A stretch of DNA of 64,000 nt from Rhodobacter sp. (GTDB lineage: Bacteria; Pseudomonadota; Alphaproteobacteria; Rhodobacterales; Rhodobacteraceae), in contig JASJDP010000016.1 of NCBI GenBank assembly GCA_030065095.1, forward strand, positions 186,001 to 250,000. The letters are read 5' to 3'. Below, in pieces: positions 33,743 through 42,641 of this stretch; position 1 is the first letter of the stretch, and the number at the start of each line of letters is the position of its first letter. The notes beneath the pieces are model-generated. The model searched no databases and was not told the DNA's origin. It saw only the letters and a program-made list of their open reading frames with translations. The position numbers and the translations under genes are program-made.

Positions 33743-34479
33743 GCCGGCCTGCCTGCGATCCGGGTGCCGGTCGCGAAGTGAATGCCACACTCCGTCTTCT
33801 CCTGGCCGCGCCAGCGCCCGGCGCGCTCGGGCTCGTGGGCGTCCACCCGGGTCGTGCAGGGGGCGCAGCCGATGGAGGGGTAGCCGTGCGAGGCCAAGGG
33901 GTGGCGAGGCAGACGGTTGTTGACGATATACTCCTGGACATCGGCCCGGGTCCAATGCGCCAGCGGATTGACCTTGATCCGCAGGCCGTCCTCGTCTTCG
34001 AAGAAGTCGAGCGTCCGGCGCCCGCCGCCCTGAAAGCGTTTGCGCCCCGTGATCCAGGCGTCGAAGGGGCCGAGCGCGGCCTGCAGGGGCTCGGTCTTGC
34101 GCAGGCGGCAGCAGGCGTCCGGGTCCGCAAGATGCAGAATGCCGTCGGGGTCGCGGGCAAAGACCTGCTCGCGGTCGGGACGCAGGACGCGGATGTCCGT
34201 CAGGCCGAGCTTCCCGGCAACCTCCTGCTGGTAGGCGAGCGTTTCGGCAAAAAGCATTTCGGTGTCGATGAACATGACCGGCGTCGTGCGGTCGAGGACC
34301 GAGACCATGTGCAGCAGCACCACCGACTCGGCGCCGAACGAACTGACGAGGGCGGCCCGCCCGACCTGCGGGTCGGTCAGGGCGTGCTCCAGAACGGCGG
34401 TGGCGCCGTTGTGCCGGTAGCGGGTGTTGAGGTCGGCCACCCGCTCGGCGACCGCGGCGAGGGGAGCTTCAAGCGGCAT
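33733..34479 (-). CDS. cysH: Adenylyl-sulfate (APS)-type reductase CysH
   Basis: A 248-residue reductase that reduces APS (or PAPS) to sulfite. The four iron-sulfur Cys residues typical of the APS-using branch are present: CC in DACCRLRKTEP near residue 122 and CxxC in GCAPCTT near 205, besides the catalytic C-terminal Cys in TECGIH near 230. PAPS-only enzymes lack the CC/CxxC set. SSFGAESVVLLH is the PP-loop. It overlaps cysI upstream (11 bases) and DUF934 downstream. Confidence 0.93.
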   Translation of the reverse strand: MPLEAPLAAVAERVADLNTRYRHNGATAVLEHALTDPQVGRAALVSSFGAESVVLLHMVSVLDRTTPVMFIDTEMLFAETLAYQQEVAGKLGLTDIRVLRPDREQVFARDPDGILHLADPDACCRLRKTEPLQAALGPFDAWITGRKRFQGGGRRTLDFFEDEDGLRIKVNPLAHWTRADVQEYIVNNRLPRHPLASHGYPSIGCAPCTTRVDAHEPERAGRWRGQEKTECGIHFATGTRIAGRPAWQ

Positions 34480-36136
34480 GGGCGGCCTCCTGTTCGTAGA
34501 GGGCGGTCTTGAACGGGGCCATCCCGAGACGCTTGTAGGTGTCGAGGAAGGTCTCGGACGGATCCCGCCGCAAGTCGAGATAGGCGAAGATCAGGCGTTC
34601 GATGGCCGGCACGATCTGGTCATAGGCAAAGCCCGGGCCGGTGCGGGTTCCGATCGCCGCGTCTTCCGTGCCGTCGCCGCCCAGGGTGATCTGGTAGTTT
34701 TCGACGCCGGCGCGGTCGAGACCGAGGATGCCGATATGGCCCACATGGTGGTGGCCGCAGGCGTTGATGCAGCCCGAGATCTTGATCTTCAGCGGACCGA
34801 TGTCGTGTTCGAGCTTGAGGGCGTCGAACCGGGTGGCGATCTCTTGGGCGACGGGGATCGAACGGGCCGTGGCCAGCGCGCAGTAATCCATGCCGGGGCA
34901 GGCGATGATGTCCGAGATCAGGCCGATATTGGCGGTGGCGAGGCCGGCTGTCTTCAGCACCGCGTATACGGCGGGCAGGTCGGCCTTGGAGACATGCGGC
35001 AGGACGATGTTCTGTTCGTGGCTGACGCGCAGTTCGCCGTACCCGTAGGCCTCGGCGAGGTCGGCCATGACACGCATCTGCCCGGCAGTGGCGTCGCCTG
35101 GGGTCTGGCCGTGCGTCTTGAGCGAGATCGTCACGATCGCGTGGCCGGGCTCGCGATGCAAAGCGGTATTCGTATCGACCCAGCTGCGGAAGGCCGGGTC
35201 CGTCGCCAGCGCCTGTTCGAACGCGGCAAGTGGCCTCGCAGACAGGCTTGGCGGGGCAAAGGACGCCTCGATCCCACCCAGCCAGTCCTGGTCGACACCC
35301 TCGAACAGCGCCCTCCTCCGGATGAATTCCGCCTCGACCAGATCGCGGACCCGGTCGAGGCCGTTTTCATGCACGGTGATCTTGATGCGGGCCTTGTATT
35401 TGTTGTCGCGGCGGCCGAGCAGGTTGTAGGTGGCGACGATGGCCTCGACATACGGCAACAGGTCGGCCTTGGGCAGGAAGCCGCGGATCACCTTGCCGAT
35501 CATCGGCGTGCGGCCCAGGCCGCCGCCGACGATGACCTCGAAGCCGGGCGCGCCGTGGGCGTTGCGGACCATGCGCAGGCCGATGTCGTGGGCGCGGGTC
35601 ACTGCACGGTCGGTGGGGCTTCCGGTCACGGCGATCTTGAACTTGCGGGGCAGGAACTGGAACTCCGGATGATCCGTCGACCACTGCCGCAGCAGTTCGG
35701 CGACGGGCCGAGGATCCTCGATCTCGTCCGCCGCGGCCCCGGCGAAGTGGTCGGCGGTGACGTTGCGGACCGTGTTTCCCGAGGTTTGGATCGCATGCAT
35801 GCCCACGTCCGCCAGCGCATCCAGCATATCCGGCACGTCGCGCAGTTTCGGCCAGTTGAACTGGATGTTCTGGCGGGTGGTGAAATGGCCGTATCCCTTG
35901 TCCCACCGCTCGGCGATCATCGCCAGCTGCCGCATCTGGCCGGGCGTCAGCGTGCCGTAGGGGATCGCGACGCGCAGCATGTAGGCGTGAAGCTGCAGAT
36001 ACAGCCCGTTCATCAGGCGCAGCGGCTTGAATTCCTCTTCGGTCAGCGAGCCGTCGAGCCGGCGTTCCACCTGAGCGCGGAACTGGGCGGCGCGTTCACG
36101 GACGAATGCCATGTCGAAATCGGAATAGTGATACAT
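34469..36136 (-). CDS. cysI: Sulfite (nitrite) reductase, siroheme hemoprotein
   Basis: A 555-residue siroheme/[4Fe-4S] reductase that takes sulfite to sulfide using six electrons from ferredoxin or NADPH donors. Conserved Cys residues sit in CPGMDYCALA and GCINACGHHHVG, the pattern shared by sulfite and nitrite reductases; the N-terminal FTTRQNIQFNWPKL segment is also typical. The position between DUF2849 and cysH marks it as the assimilatory sulfite enzyme. The ATG at 36136 follows TTTGGAG. The long frame to 36430 overlaps the DUF2849 gene and is not used. Confidence 0.92.
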   Translation of the reverse strand: MYHYSDFDMAFVRERAAQFRAQVERRLDGSLTEEEFKPLRLMNGLYLQLHAYMLRVAIPYGTLTPGQMRQLAMIAERWDKGYGHFTTRQNIQFNWPKLRDVPDMLDALADVGMHAIQTSGNTVRNVTADHFAGAAADEIEDPRPVAELLRQWSTDHPEFQFLPRKFKIAVTGSPTDRAVTRAHDIGLRMVRNAHGAPGFEVIVGGGLGRTPMIGKVIRGFLPKADLLPYVEAIVATYNLLGRRDNKYKARIKITVHENGLDRVRDLVEAEFIRRRALFEGVDQDWLGGIEASFAPPSLSARPLAAFEQALATDPAFRSWVDTNTALHREPGHAIVTISLKTHGQTPGDATAGQMRVMADLAEAYGYGELRVSHEQNIVLPHVSKADLPAVYAVLKTAGLATANIGLISDIIACPGMDYCALATARSIPVAQEIATRFDALKLEHDIGPLKIKISGCINACGHHHVGHIGILGLDRAGVENYQITLGGDGTEDAAIGTRTGPGFAYDQIVPAIERLIFAYLDLRRDPSETFLDTYKRLGMAPFKTALYEQEAAHAA

Positions 36137-36213
36137 GCGTCGTCTCCAAACCGTGGCGCAAATTCCGTGGCAGAAGCTTCCAGGAGCTTTGAAGGCCTCC
36201 GGATTGCGCCTCG

Positions 36214-36513
36214 CTACAGTCTCTCCTGCTTGCCGTGGAAGTAATTCGACGGACCCGTCGCGCGGACCGCTTCGCGAAAGTGCACAGGGTGCGGTCCGGT
36301 CTCTGAAGGCCGGGCATCGGCGAGATACGCGCCGACCACACGGTCCTGCTGGGCCTCGGCATCCAGCAGTCGGATCTGCGCGTGCGCCTCGTCTTCGATC
36401 AATTCCGCCTCGGCGATGGAACGGGTCCATCGGTCGTCGGCGGTCTGATAGACGACGTCACCGTCAAGCAGCGCGTTGGCGGTGACGACCTGCGGGGTAA
36501 AGGCGCGGGTCAT
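36214..36513 (-). CDS. DUF2849 protein, first gene of the sulfite reductase operon
   Basis: A 99-residue DUF2849 protein. The start MTRAFTPQVVTANALLDGDVVY and the central WTRSIAEAELIEDEAHA are the features I know from this family, which sits ahead of cysI in alphaproteobacterial sulfate-assimilation operons, often after siroheme synthase cysG. Here cysG is not upstream; instead the divergent Lrp-type gene follows. Function unknown. Confidence 0.85.
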   Translation of the reverse strand: MTRAFTPQVVTANALLDGDVVYQTADDRWTRSIAEAELIEDEAHAQIRLLDAEAQQDRVVGAYLADARPSETGPHPVHFREAVRATGPSNYFHGKQERL

Positions 36514-36757
36514 GGCGCGACAGCCCGCTTGCGGGCGGTGGCCCGGTCCGGACCGGCGGCCACATCCCTTTGACGTGCCTTGCAAGGGTTTGAAACGGAG
36601 ATGATCGGAGGATACCGCATCTTCAACCTCATGGTTTCTTTGTTTGTACTATAGGAAATGGTTCCGTATTTTGGCTACTTCTCTGGACAAATAAGGACGT
36701 TTGTTCCAATTATTCCGATGGATTGGATACCCGGTCCGGAAATCGAAGGGAAACGAC

Positions 36758-37219
36758 ATGGATATCCGTCTGGACGCGATGGACCGGAAAATCCTTGGCG
36801 AGTTGCAGCGCGATGCGGCGCAGTCGCTGGACGAGATCGCGCGCAAGGTGGGGGGCTCGAAGACGCCGGTCTGGAACCGGATTCGCAAGATGCGCGCAGC
36901 TGGGGTGATCGGGCAGCAGACGGTGATCCTGGATCCCGAAAAGCTCGGGTTCGAGGCATGTTTTTTCGTGCTGATACGAACGTCGGAGCACGAGGCTGAC
37001 TGGCAGCAGCGCTTTCTGAGCGCGCTGAAGGCGCGGCCGGAGGTTATGGAGGCGCACCGGCTGGCCGGAGAGATCGACTATATCCTGAAGGTGCGGGTGG
37101 CGAATGCGCGGGCCTATGACGAGTTCTACCAGGCGCTGATTTCCGAGGTGCGGATTTACAACGTCACGGCACTGCTCTCGATGGAAGAGATCAAGTCCAC
37201 GACGATGCTGCCGCTTTGA
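36758..37219 (+). CDS. Lrp/AsnC-family regulator next to sulfite reductase operon
   Basis: A 153-residue regulator. The helix-turn-helix LDEIARKVGGSKTPVWNRIRKM lies at residues about 22-43, and an AsnC/Lrp ligand domain (RAM) follows, containing HRLAGEIDYILKVRV and YNVTALLSMEEIKS. The ATG at 36758 has a GAAGGG ribosome binding site. It is divergent from the DUF2849-cysI-cysH operon with a 244-base gap, so it may regulate sulfur assimilation in response to cysteine or another amino acid, as seen for Cyr/CysR-type AsnC proteins in Alphaproteobacteria. The stop is three bases from the convergent protease gene's stop. Confidence 0.88.
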   Translation: MDIRLDAMDRKILGELQRDAAQSLDEIARKVGGSKTPVWNRIRKMRAAGVIGQQTVILDPEKLGFEACFFVLIRTSEHEADWQQRFLSALKARPEVMEAHRLAGEIDYILKVRVANARAYDEFYQALISEVRIYNVTALLSMEEIKSTTMLPL

Positions 37220-37222
37220 GCG

Positions 37223-37834
37223 TCATTCGGCGCAAAGACGGGCGATATCGGCCGCGGTGACGGACATGGCGACGGTTCGGTCGGGACTGGTGGCGGACAC
37301 GATGCCGACCAAGGCATCGGTTCCATGCTCCCGGGTGAGAACCGGTCCGCCTGAGGTGCCCGGCGGGGAGGGGCACGCAAGCGAGAAGGCGGGGCCGCTG
37401 TTTGCGGTGATCTTGCAAGGTCGGATTTGCAGGGCGTGAACGCGGGGAATGCCGTAGCCTGCGATCCGGGCTTGGGTTCCGGGCGCCGGGATGCCCGAGG
37501 CCAGCGGTGCGCCGCGGTCGTCGGATGCGTGGCACAGGACGGCAAGATCGCGAGAGCCGTCGCTGCGGAACGCGGTGCCGGGGGCCCGGATGACGCTGGC
37601 GGCACTTCCACGGTCGTAGCCGAGCGCAATGGCGACGGTGTCGCCGGCGGCCTCGGGCAGGCAATGAGCCGCCGTGGCGATATGGCCGTCCTGGACAAGG
37701 ATCGCGGTGCAATGCGCCTTGGTCTTGAAGCCCGCGTGGCTGAGGCGGCCGATATGCGGGGTGTCCTCGGCTATTGCCTGGCCGGCAATGCCCGCCAAGA
37801 CGCAGACAGCGCATGCCGCGAGTCCGGGGGTCAC
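37223..37834 (-). CDS. Secreted trypsin-like serine protease (S1)
   Basis: A 203-residue S1 protease, starting at a GTG. A signal peptide (about residues 1-22, ending AIA) leads to the mature part. The triad is visible: His in TAAHC near 55, Asp in SRDLAVL near 95, Ser in GTSGGP near 163, and C..C pairs that could form disulfides. GTSGGP replaces GDSGGP, as in some glutamyl-endopeptidase-like relatives. The GTG overlaps the P450 stop (GTGA), so it is co-transcribed and coupled with the P450 gene. Biological role unknown. Confidence 0.85.
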   Translation of the reverse strand: MTPGLAACAVCVLAGIAGQAIAEDTPHIGRLSHAGFKTKAHCTAILVQDGHIATAAHCLPEAAGDTVAIALGYDRGSAASVIRAPGTAFRSDGSRDLAVLCHASDDRGAPLASGIPAPGTQARIAGYGIPRVHALQIRPCKITANSGPAFSLACPSPPGTSGGPVLTREHGTDALVGIVSATSPDRTVAMSVTAADIARLCAE

Positions 37835-39018
37835 GCGGCGACCTGCAGTCGTTCGAGGCCGTGGAAGTGGTAGAGATCGGCATAGCGCGGCCGCTCGGTC
37901 AGGCGCAGGCGGGGAAGGCGCCGGAACAGGATCGGCAAGGCGATCTGCAACTCAAGCCGGGCGAGCGGTGCACCGACGCAGAAATGGATGCCGGCGCCAA
38001 AGGCGAGATTGGGCTTGGCCTTGCGGCCGGGTCGAAAGCTTCCGGGATCTTGATAGACATCGGGGTCGCGCCCGGCGGCGGCGAGAAGACAGGCAACCCG
38101 ATCTCCGCGGGCAAAGCGGTGGCCGCAAAAGTCAACCTCTTCATAGGCATAGCGGGTGAAGAGATGCAGGGGAGGATCGTATCTGAGGATCTCTTCGACG
38201 GTGGCGGCGATGGCGTCCGGTGCAAGTGCGGCGGCCGGCGTCGCGGTCTCGATCAGGGTCTTCACGCCGTTGCCCAGGGTGTGCACGGTGGCCTCGTGGC
38301 CGGCGTTCAACAGCAGGATGCAGGTCGATATCAGCTCGTCCGTGTCGAGCCTGTCGTCGTCTTGTTCGGCAGCGATGAGTTGGGTGATCAGATCGTCGGC
38401 CGGGCGATTGCGGCGTTCATCGATATATCCGCGCATGAACTCTGCGAATTCGCCTGCGGCCGCTGCAGCGGCGTCTTCGACGGTACGGTCGCGGCGGGCC
38501 TGATACATGGCGACCATGGTGTTGGACCAGGCGAGCAACTGCGGCGCTGCCGTTTCGGGCACGCCGAGCAGCCGGGCGATGACAACGACCGGGATCTGGG
38601 TGCAGTAGGCGGGCAGAAGATCGAAGGCGCAGTTCGACATCCGGTCGATCAGGTCGTGGCAGAGCGCCGTTACCTCCGGCGCCAGCGCGGCGATCCGGCG
38701 CGACGTGAAGGCGCGCAGGACCAGGGACCGCAGGCGCGTGTGGCGCGGGGGCTCGGCATCGAGCATCGAGTGCCGCTCGACGGCCTGGAAAGCGGCCAGA
38801 TGCCTTGGCGTCGGGCGGATCAGTTCGGCCGGTATTTCGCGGCCGAAGCGGCGGTCGCGCAGGATCGCGTTGACTGCCTCGTAGGTCGTGGCCGCAGGCA
38901 AGCCGAACTCGTCCCAGCCGACCAGCGGGCCTGCCGCGCGCAGCCGGTCGTAGAACGGATAAGGGTTCTGGACGAACTCCGGATCGGTGGGAGATTGCGA
39001 CAGGCAGGGCAGGGGCAT
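37831..39018 (-). CDS. Cytochrome P450
   Basis: A 395-residue soluble bacterial P450. The I-helix oxygen-activation region is LLLNAGHEATVHTLG near residue 236, the ExxR motif is EEILR near 283, and the heme-thiolate loop is FGAGIHFCVGAPLARLE near 343. AGHEA replaces the common AGxET (Glu-Ala in place of Glu-Thr or Asp-Thr), so the usual distal Thr is Ala, with Thr one position later. No ferredoxin partner gene is adjacent; the Fpr at 32399 could serve. Start ATG at 39018. Substrate unknown. Confidence 0.92.
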   Translation of the reverse strand: MPLPCLSQSPTDPEFVQNPYPFYDRLRAAGPLVGWDEFGLPAATTYEAVNAILRDRRFGREIPAELIRPTPRHLAAFQAVERHSMLDAEPPRHTRLRSLVLRAFTSRRIAALAPEVTALCHDLIDRMSNCAFDLLPAYCTQIPVVVIARLLGVPETAAPQLLAWSNTMVAMYQARRDRTVEDAAAAAAGEFAEFMRGYIDERRNRPADDLITQLIAAEQDDDRLDTDELISTCILLLNAGHEATVHTLGNGVKTLIETATPAAALAPDAIAATVEEILRYDPPLHLFTRYAYEEVDFCGHRFARGDRVACLLAAAGRDPDVYQDPGSFRPGRKAKPNLAFGAGIHFCVGAPLARLELQIALPILFRRLPRLRLTERPRYADLYHFHGLERLQVAA

Positions 39019-39256
39019 GGCGCAGATCCTGCGGCACGGTGGCGGGCATTTGCAACCGTCCAGGCAGGGCAGCGATGCGCTCGGCGGTGCGCGGCGGGCG
39101 GATTTCCGGCCCGTCCCGGCGAACCTTGCGTCAAATAACGTCGTTCAATTGCGCCGTTTGGCTTGTGGCAGCGCCCCCATTCGGCTTTTATCTCGACCTA
39201 GGCCCTTCACAGGTCCGTGTACCAACAATGACGTCATGCATGGGAGGAACATCAGC

Positions 39257-40273
39257 ATGAGATTCTTGACAACGGCCGCGACGGCGGCGGCCCTGATCCT
39301 GGGCGGCCAGGCGGCCGTCGCCGAAAGCCACGAGGACGCCTGCGACGACGGCGAGATCGTCGTCAAGTTCAGCCACGTCACGAACACCGACCGCCATCCC
39401 AAGGGGATCGCCGCCAGCCTGCTGATGGAGCGGGTGAATGCCGAGATGAACGGCACTATGTGCATGGAGGTGTTCCCGAACTCGACGCTTTACAATGACG
39501 ATCAGGTGCTCGAGGCGATGCTGCAGGGCGACGTCCAGCTGGCCGCGCCGTCGCTGTCGAAATTCGAAGCCTTCACCAAGACCTTCCGCCTGTTCGACCT
39601 GCCGTTCATGTTCAAGAACATCGAGGCGGTGGATGCCTTCCAGGTGTCCGAGACCGGCCAGGCGATGAAGGAATCGATGGTGCGCCGGGGGCTTCTGGGC
39701 CTGGAATTCTGGCATAACGGGATGAAGCAGTTCTCGGCCAATGTACCGCTTGAACTGCCGACGGACGCCGCGGGCCTGAAATTCCGCGTGCAGCCCTCGG
39801 ACGTGCTGGTGGCGCAGATGGAGGCGCTCGGCGCCAGCCCGCAGCCGATGGCGTTCTCGGAGGTTTACGGTGCGCTGCAGACCGGTGTCGTCGATGGGCA
39901 GGAGAACACCTGGTCGAACATCTATGGCCGCAAGTTCTTTGAGGTTCAGGACGGTGTCACCGAGACCAACCACGGCATCATCGACTATCTCGTCGTGACC
40001 TCGGTCGACTGGATCGACAGCCTGGATCCGGCCGTGCGCGACCAGTTCCTGACCATCCTGCGCGAGGTGACCGTGGCGCGGAACGGCGAGGCCTTTGCGG
40101 TGAACGAGAGCGCCAAGCAGGCGATCCTCGACGAGGGCGGCGTGATCCGCCAGCTGACGCCCGAGCAGCGCCAGGCCTGGGTCGACGCGATGAAACCCGT
40201 CTGGGACCAGTTCGAAGGCGACGTGGGTGCGGCAAACATCGCCGCGGCGCAGGACATCAACGCCTCGATGTAA
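39257..40273 (+). CDS. dctP: TRAP transporter periplasmic binding protein DctP
   Basis: A 338-residue TRAP solute receptor. A signal peptide (1-22, ending AVAES) is followed by VKFSHVTNTDRHPKG, the standard DctP start; the ligand-binding Arg is in LKFRVQPSDV near residue 170. The ATG at 39257 has GGGAGGAAC upstream; the longer frame to 38987 reads through noncoding sequence. It is the first gene of the PQM set and would bind C4-dicarboxylates or other organic acids in the periplasm. Confidence 0.92.
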   Translation: MRFLTTAATAAALILGGQAAVAESHEDACDDGEIVVKFSHVTNTDRHPKGIAASLLMERVNAEMNGTMCMEVFPNSTLYNDDQVLEAMLQGDVQLAAPSLSKFEAFTKTFRLFDLPFMFKNIEAVDAFQVSETGQAMKESMVRRGLLGLEFWHNGMKQFSANVPLELPTDAAGLKFRVQPSDVLVAQMEALGASPQPMAFSEVYGALQTGVVDGQENTWSNIYGRKFFEVQDGVTETNHGIIDYLVVTSVDWIDSLDPAVRDQFLTILREVTVARNGEAFAVNESAKQAILDEGGVIRQLTPEQRQAWVDAMKPVWDQFEGDVGAANIAAAQDINASM

Positions 40274-40300
40274 GGCGCGCCTTTGCCTTTGACGAGACCG

Positions 40301-40329
40301 GGGACGGCCCCGCAGCCGGGGGCCGTTCC
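40301..40329 (+). other. Intercistronic hairpin between dctP and dctQ
   Basis: An 11-bp stem (GGGACGGCCCC with GGGGCCGTTCC, one G-U pair) closes a 7-base loop in the 83-base gap between the binding-protein and small-permease genes. Like the hairpin at 18665-18687 it may stabilise the binding-protein message and reduce expression of the membrane genes. Confidence 0.6.
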
Positions 40330-40356
40330 TGACGAACCGGCGAGGAGATCAGCGCA

Positions 40357-41046
40357 ATGAGCCATTCGAAATACCAGCCGAAAAAGGTGCTGGGGCGGTT
40401 CATCAACGAAATCGAGGAAACCGCCATCGCTCTGATTCTGGGGCTGATGACGATCGTGACCTTCATCAACGTCGTGCTGCGCTATGGCTTCAATTCTTCA
40501 TTGATCTGGGGTCTCGAGGTGACGCTGATCCTGTTCGCCTGGCTGGTGCTGTTCGGCATTTCCTACGGGTTCAAGGTCACCGCGCATCTGGGTGTCGACG
40601 CGCTGACCAACCTGTTTCCGCCTGCGGGGCGCAAGGTGTTCGCGGTGATCGCGGCCGCGTGCTGCATCGCCTATGCGTTTTTACTGCTGAAAGGCGCCTG
40701 GGATTATTGGGCGCCCTTCGCGGCGCTGCAGCCGACCGAGGGCCGGTGGTTCCCGTTCGGGTTCACCGAAGGCGTGCGCGACCGGGCGTTTTACGTGACC
40801 GACCAGGTGCCGATGCTGGGCATGTTCCGCTGGCTCGAGGATGCGATCAACTACGGCGAGGAGTACGAAAAGCTGCCGCGCGTGGTGCCCTACACCATCC
40901 TGCCATTGGGCTGTGCGCTGATCCTGTTCCGTGTGCTCGAGGCGACCTGGGGGCTCTTTACCGGCGAACGCGACAGTCTGATCGTCAGCCACGAAGCCGA
41001 AGACGCGGTGGAAGAGGCCGCCGCCAAACAGGCGCAGGAGGGCTGA
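40357..41046 (+). CDS. dctQ: TRAP transporter small permease DctQ
   Basis: A 229-residue TRAP small membrane subunit with four hydrophobic segments: IALILGLMTIVTFINVVLRYGF near residue 25-46, then IWGLEVTLILFAWLVLFGISYG, then two more. It is longer than typical DctQ (about 160-180), because of an inserted polar region around PTEGRWFPFGFTEGVRDRAF between segments three and four. RBS GAGGAG precedes ATG 40357. It pairs with DctM downstream (4-base gap). Confidence 0.9.
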   Translation: MSHSKYQPKKVLGRFINEIEETAIALILGLMTIVTFINVVLRYGFNSSLIWGLEVTLILFAWLVLFGISYGFKVTAHLGVDALTNLFPPAGRKVFAVIAAACCIAYAFLLLKGAWDYWAPFAALQPTEGRWFPFGFTEGVRDRAFYVTDQVPMLGMFRWLEDAINYGEEYEKLPRVVPYTILPLGCALILFRVLEATWGLFTGERDSLIVSHEAEDAVEEAAAKQAQEG

Positions 41047-41050
41047 TCCC

Positions 41051-42475
41051 ATGGAAGTCGCCATCCTGTTCCTCATGGTCATCGGCCTGCTCTTGATCGG
41101 GGTTCCGATTGCGGTGTCGCTGGGCCTCAGCTCGATGATCTTCCTCTTGGCCTATTCGGACACCTCGCTGGCGAGCATCGCGCAGTCGATGTACCAGGCG
41201 ATGGCCGGGCATTACACGCTCTTGGCCATTCCGTTCTTCATTCTGGCGTCGAGCTTCATGTCCACGGGCGGCGTGGCGCGGCGGATCATCCGGTTTTCCA
41301 TCGCCATCGTCGGGCATTTGCCGGGCGGGCTGGCGATTGCGGGCGTCTTTGCCTGCATGCTGTTCGCGGCGCTGTCGGGATCCTCGCCCGCGACCGTGGT
41401 CGCCATCGGCACCATCGTGATCGCCGGCATGCGGCAGGTGGGGTACTCGAAGGATTTCGCCGCTGGCGTGATCTGCAACGCCGGCACGCTGGGCATCCTG
41501 ATCCCGCCGTCCATCGTGATGGTGGTCTACGCCTCTGCCACCGACGTGTCGGTGGGGCGCATGTTCCTGGCAGGCGTGATCCCGGGGCTTCTGGCGGGCG
41601 GCATGCTGATGACGGCGATCTACGTGATCGCCAAGGTCCGCAACCTGCCCAAGGGCGACTGGCAGGGCTGGGGAGAGGTCTTTACCTCGGCGCGCGAGGC
41701 CGGCTGGGGGCTGTTTCTGATCGTGATCATCCTGGGCGGTATCTATGGCGGCATCTTCACCCCGACCGAGGCCGCCGCGGTGGCCGCGGTCTATGCCTTC
41801 TTCATCGCCTCCTTCGTCTATCGCGACATGGGGCCGCTGGCCGCGCACAATCAGCCGGGCGCGCGGTCGCTGTCGGCGGCGTCGGTGTCGGACGGGTTTC
41901 CGCAGCCCAACGCCAGCGTATTCCAGAAACCCTGGTCGCTGATCACCGTGTTCTTCCACCGCGACACGCGCGATACGCTGTTCGACGCGGGCAAGCTGAC
42001 GATCATGCTGATGTTCATCATCGCCAACGCGCTGATCCTGAAGCATGTGCTGACCGACGAGCAGATCCCGCAACGGATCGCGGCGTCGATGCTGGATGCC
42101 GGTTTCGGGCCGGTGATGTTCCTGATCATCGTCAACGTCATCCTGCTGATCGGCGGGCAGTTCATGGAACCCTCGGGGCTTATCGTGATCGTGGCGCCCC
42201 TGGTGTTTCCGATCGCCATCGAACTGGGGATCGATCCGATCCATCTGGGCATCATCATGGTGGTCAATATGGAGATCGGGATGATCACGCCGCCGGTCGG
42301 ATTGAACCTGTTCGTGACCTCGGGCGTGGCGGGCATGCCGATGATGGCCGTGGTGCGGGCTGCGCTGCCGTTCCTGGCCATTCTCTTCGTGTTCCTGATC
42401 CTTGTGACCTATGTGCCGTGGATCTCCACTTTCCTGCCGACCTATTTCATGGGGCCGGAGATCATCACCAAGTGA
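41051..42475 (+). CDS. dctM: TRAP transporter large permease DctM
   Basis: A 474-residue TRAP large permease with twelve or so membrane segments. LFLMVIGLLLIGVPIAVSLG at the N-terminus, AALSGSSPATVVAIGTIV near residue 115 and PPSIVMVVYASATDVSVG near 155 are the family hallmarks. It is somewhat longer than usual (about 430) because of a polar central loop around residues 255-310 (YRDMGPLAAHNQPGA...). It transports the solute using the Na+ gradient together with DctQ. Confidence 0.93.
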   Translation: MEVAILFLMVIGLLLIGVPIAVSLGLSSMIFLLAYSDTSLASIAQSMYQAMAGHYTLLAIPFFILASSFMSTGGVARRIIRFSIAIVGHLPGGLAIAGVFACMLFAALSGSSPATVVAIGTIVIAGMRQVGYSKDFAAGVICNAGTLGILIPPSIVMVVYASATDVSVGRMFLAGVIPGLLAGGMLMTAIYVIAKVRNLPKGDWQGWGEVFTSAREAGWGLFLIVIILGGIYGGIFTPTEAAAVAAVYAFFIASFVYRDMGPLAAHNQPGARSLSAASVSDGFPQPNASVFQKPWSLITVFFHRDTRDTLFDAGKLTIMLMFIIANALILKHVLTDEQIPQRIAASMLDAGFGPVMFLIIVNVILLIGGQFMEPSGLIVIVAPLVFPIAIELGIDPIHLGIIMVVNMEIGMITPPVGLNLFVTSGVAGMPMMAVVRAALPFLAILFVFLILVTYVPWISTFLPTYFMGPEIITK

Positions 42476-42484
42476 GGCCCGTCC

Positions 42485-42511
42485 CAGAAATGCTTTGGTA
42501 GAGCATTTCTG
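42485..42511. terminator. Hairpin after dctM
   Basis: Perfect 10-bp stem (CAGAAATGCT/AGCATTTCTG) with a 7-base loop, starting 10 bases after the dctM stop, between convergent dctM and mmsB. No T-tract. It fits a terminator of the TRAP operon, possibly for both directions. Confidence 0.55.
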
Positions 42512-42641
42512 AGCCGAAGGGGCGGCGCCAAGATGTGCGCTTCCGCGCGCGGTTTGCTTTGCCGGTGGTGAGGCGACGCCTTTGGGAGCCGGCGCCGCTG
42601 GTCGCAGGGATGGCGACTTGCGTATTTGGGACGAGAAGAAT

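Noticed and set aside
36759-36999. Alternative frames in the Lrp-type gene region (36658-36999 and 36675-36959)
   Set aside because: They lie in other frames of a clearly recognisable Lrp-family gene.
42485-42511. Classical Rho-independent terminators at this and the other hairpins
   Set aside because: The stems are strong but none is followed by a T-tract, so I call them terminator-like or stabilising only.
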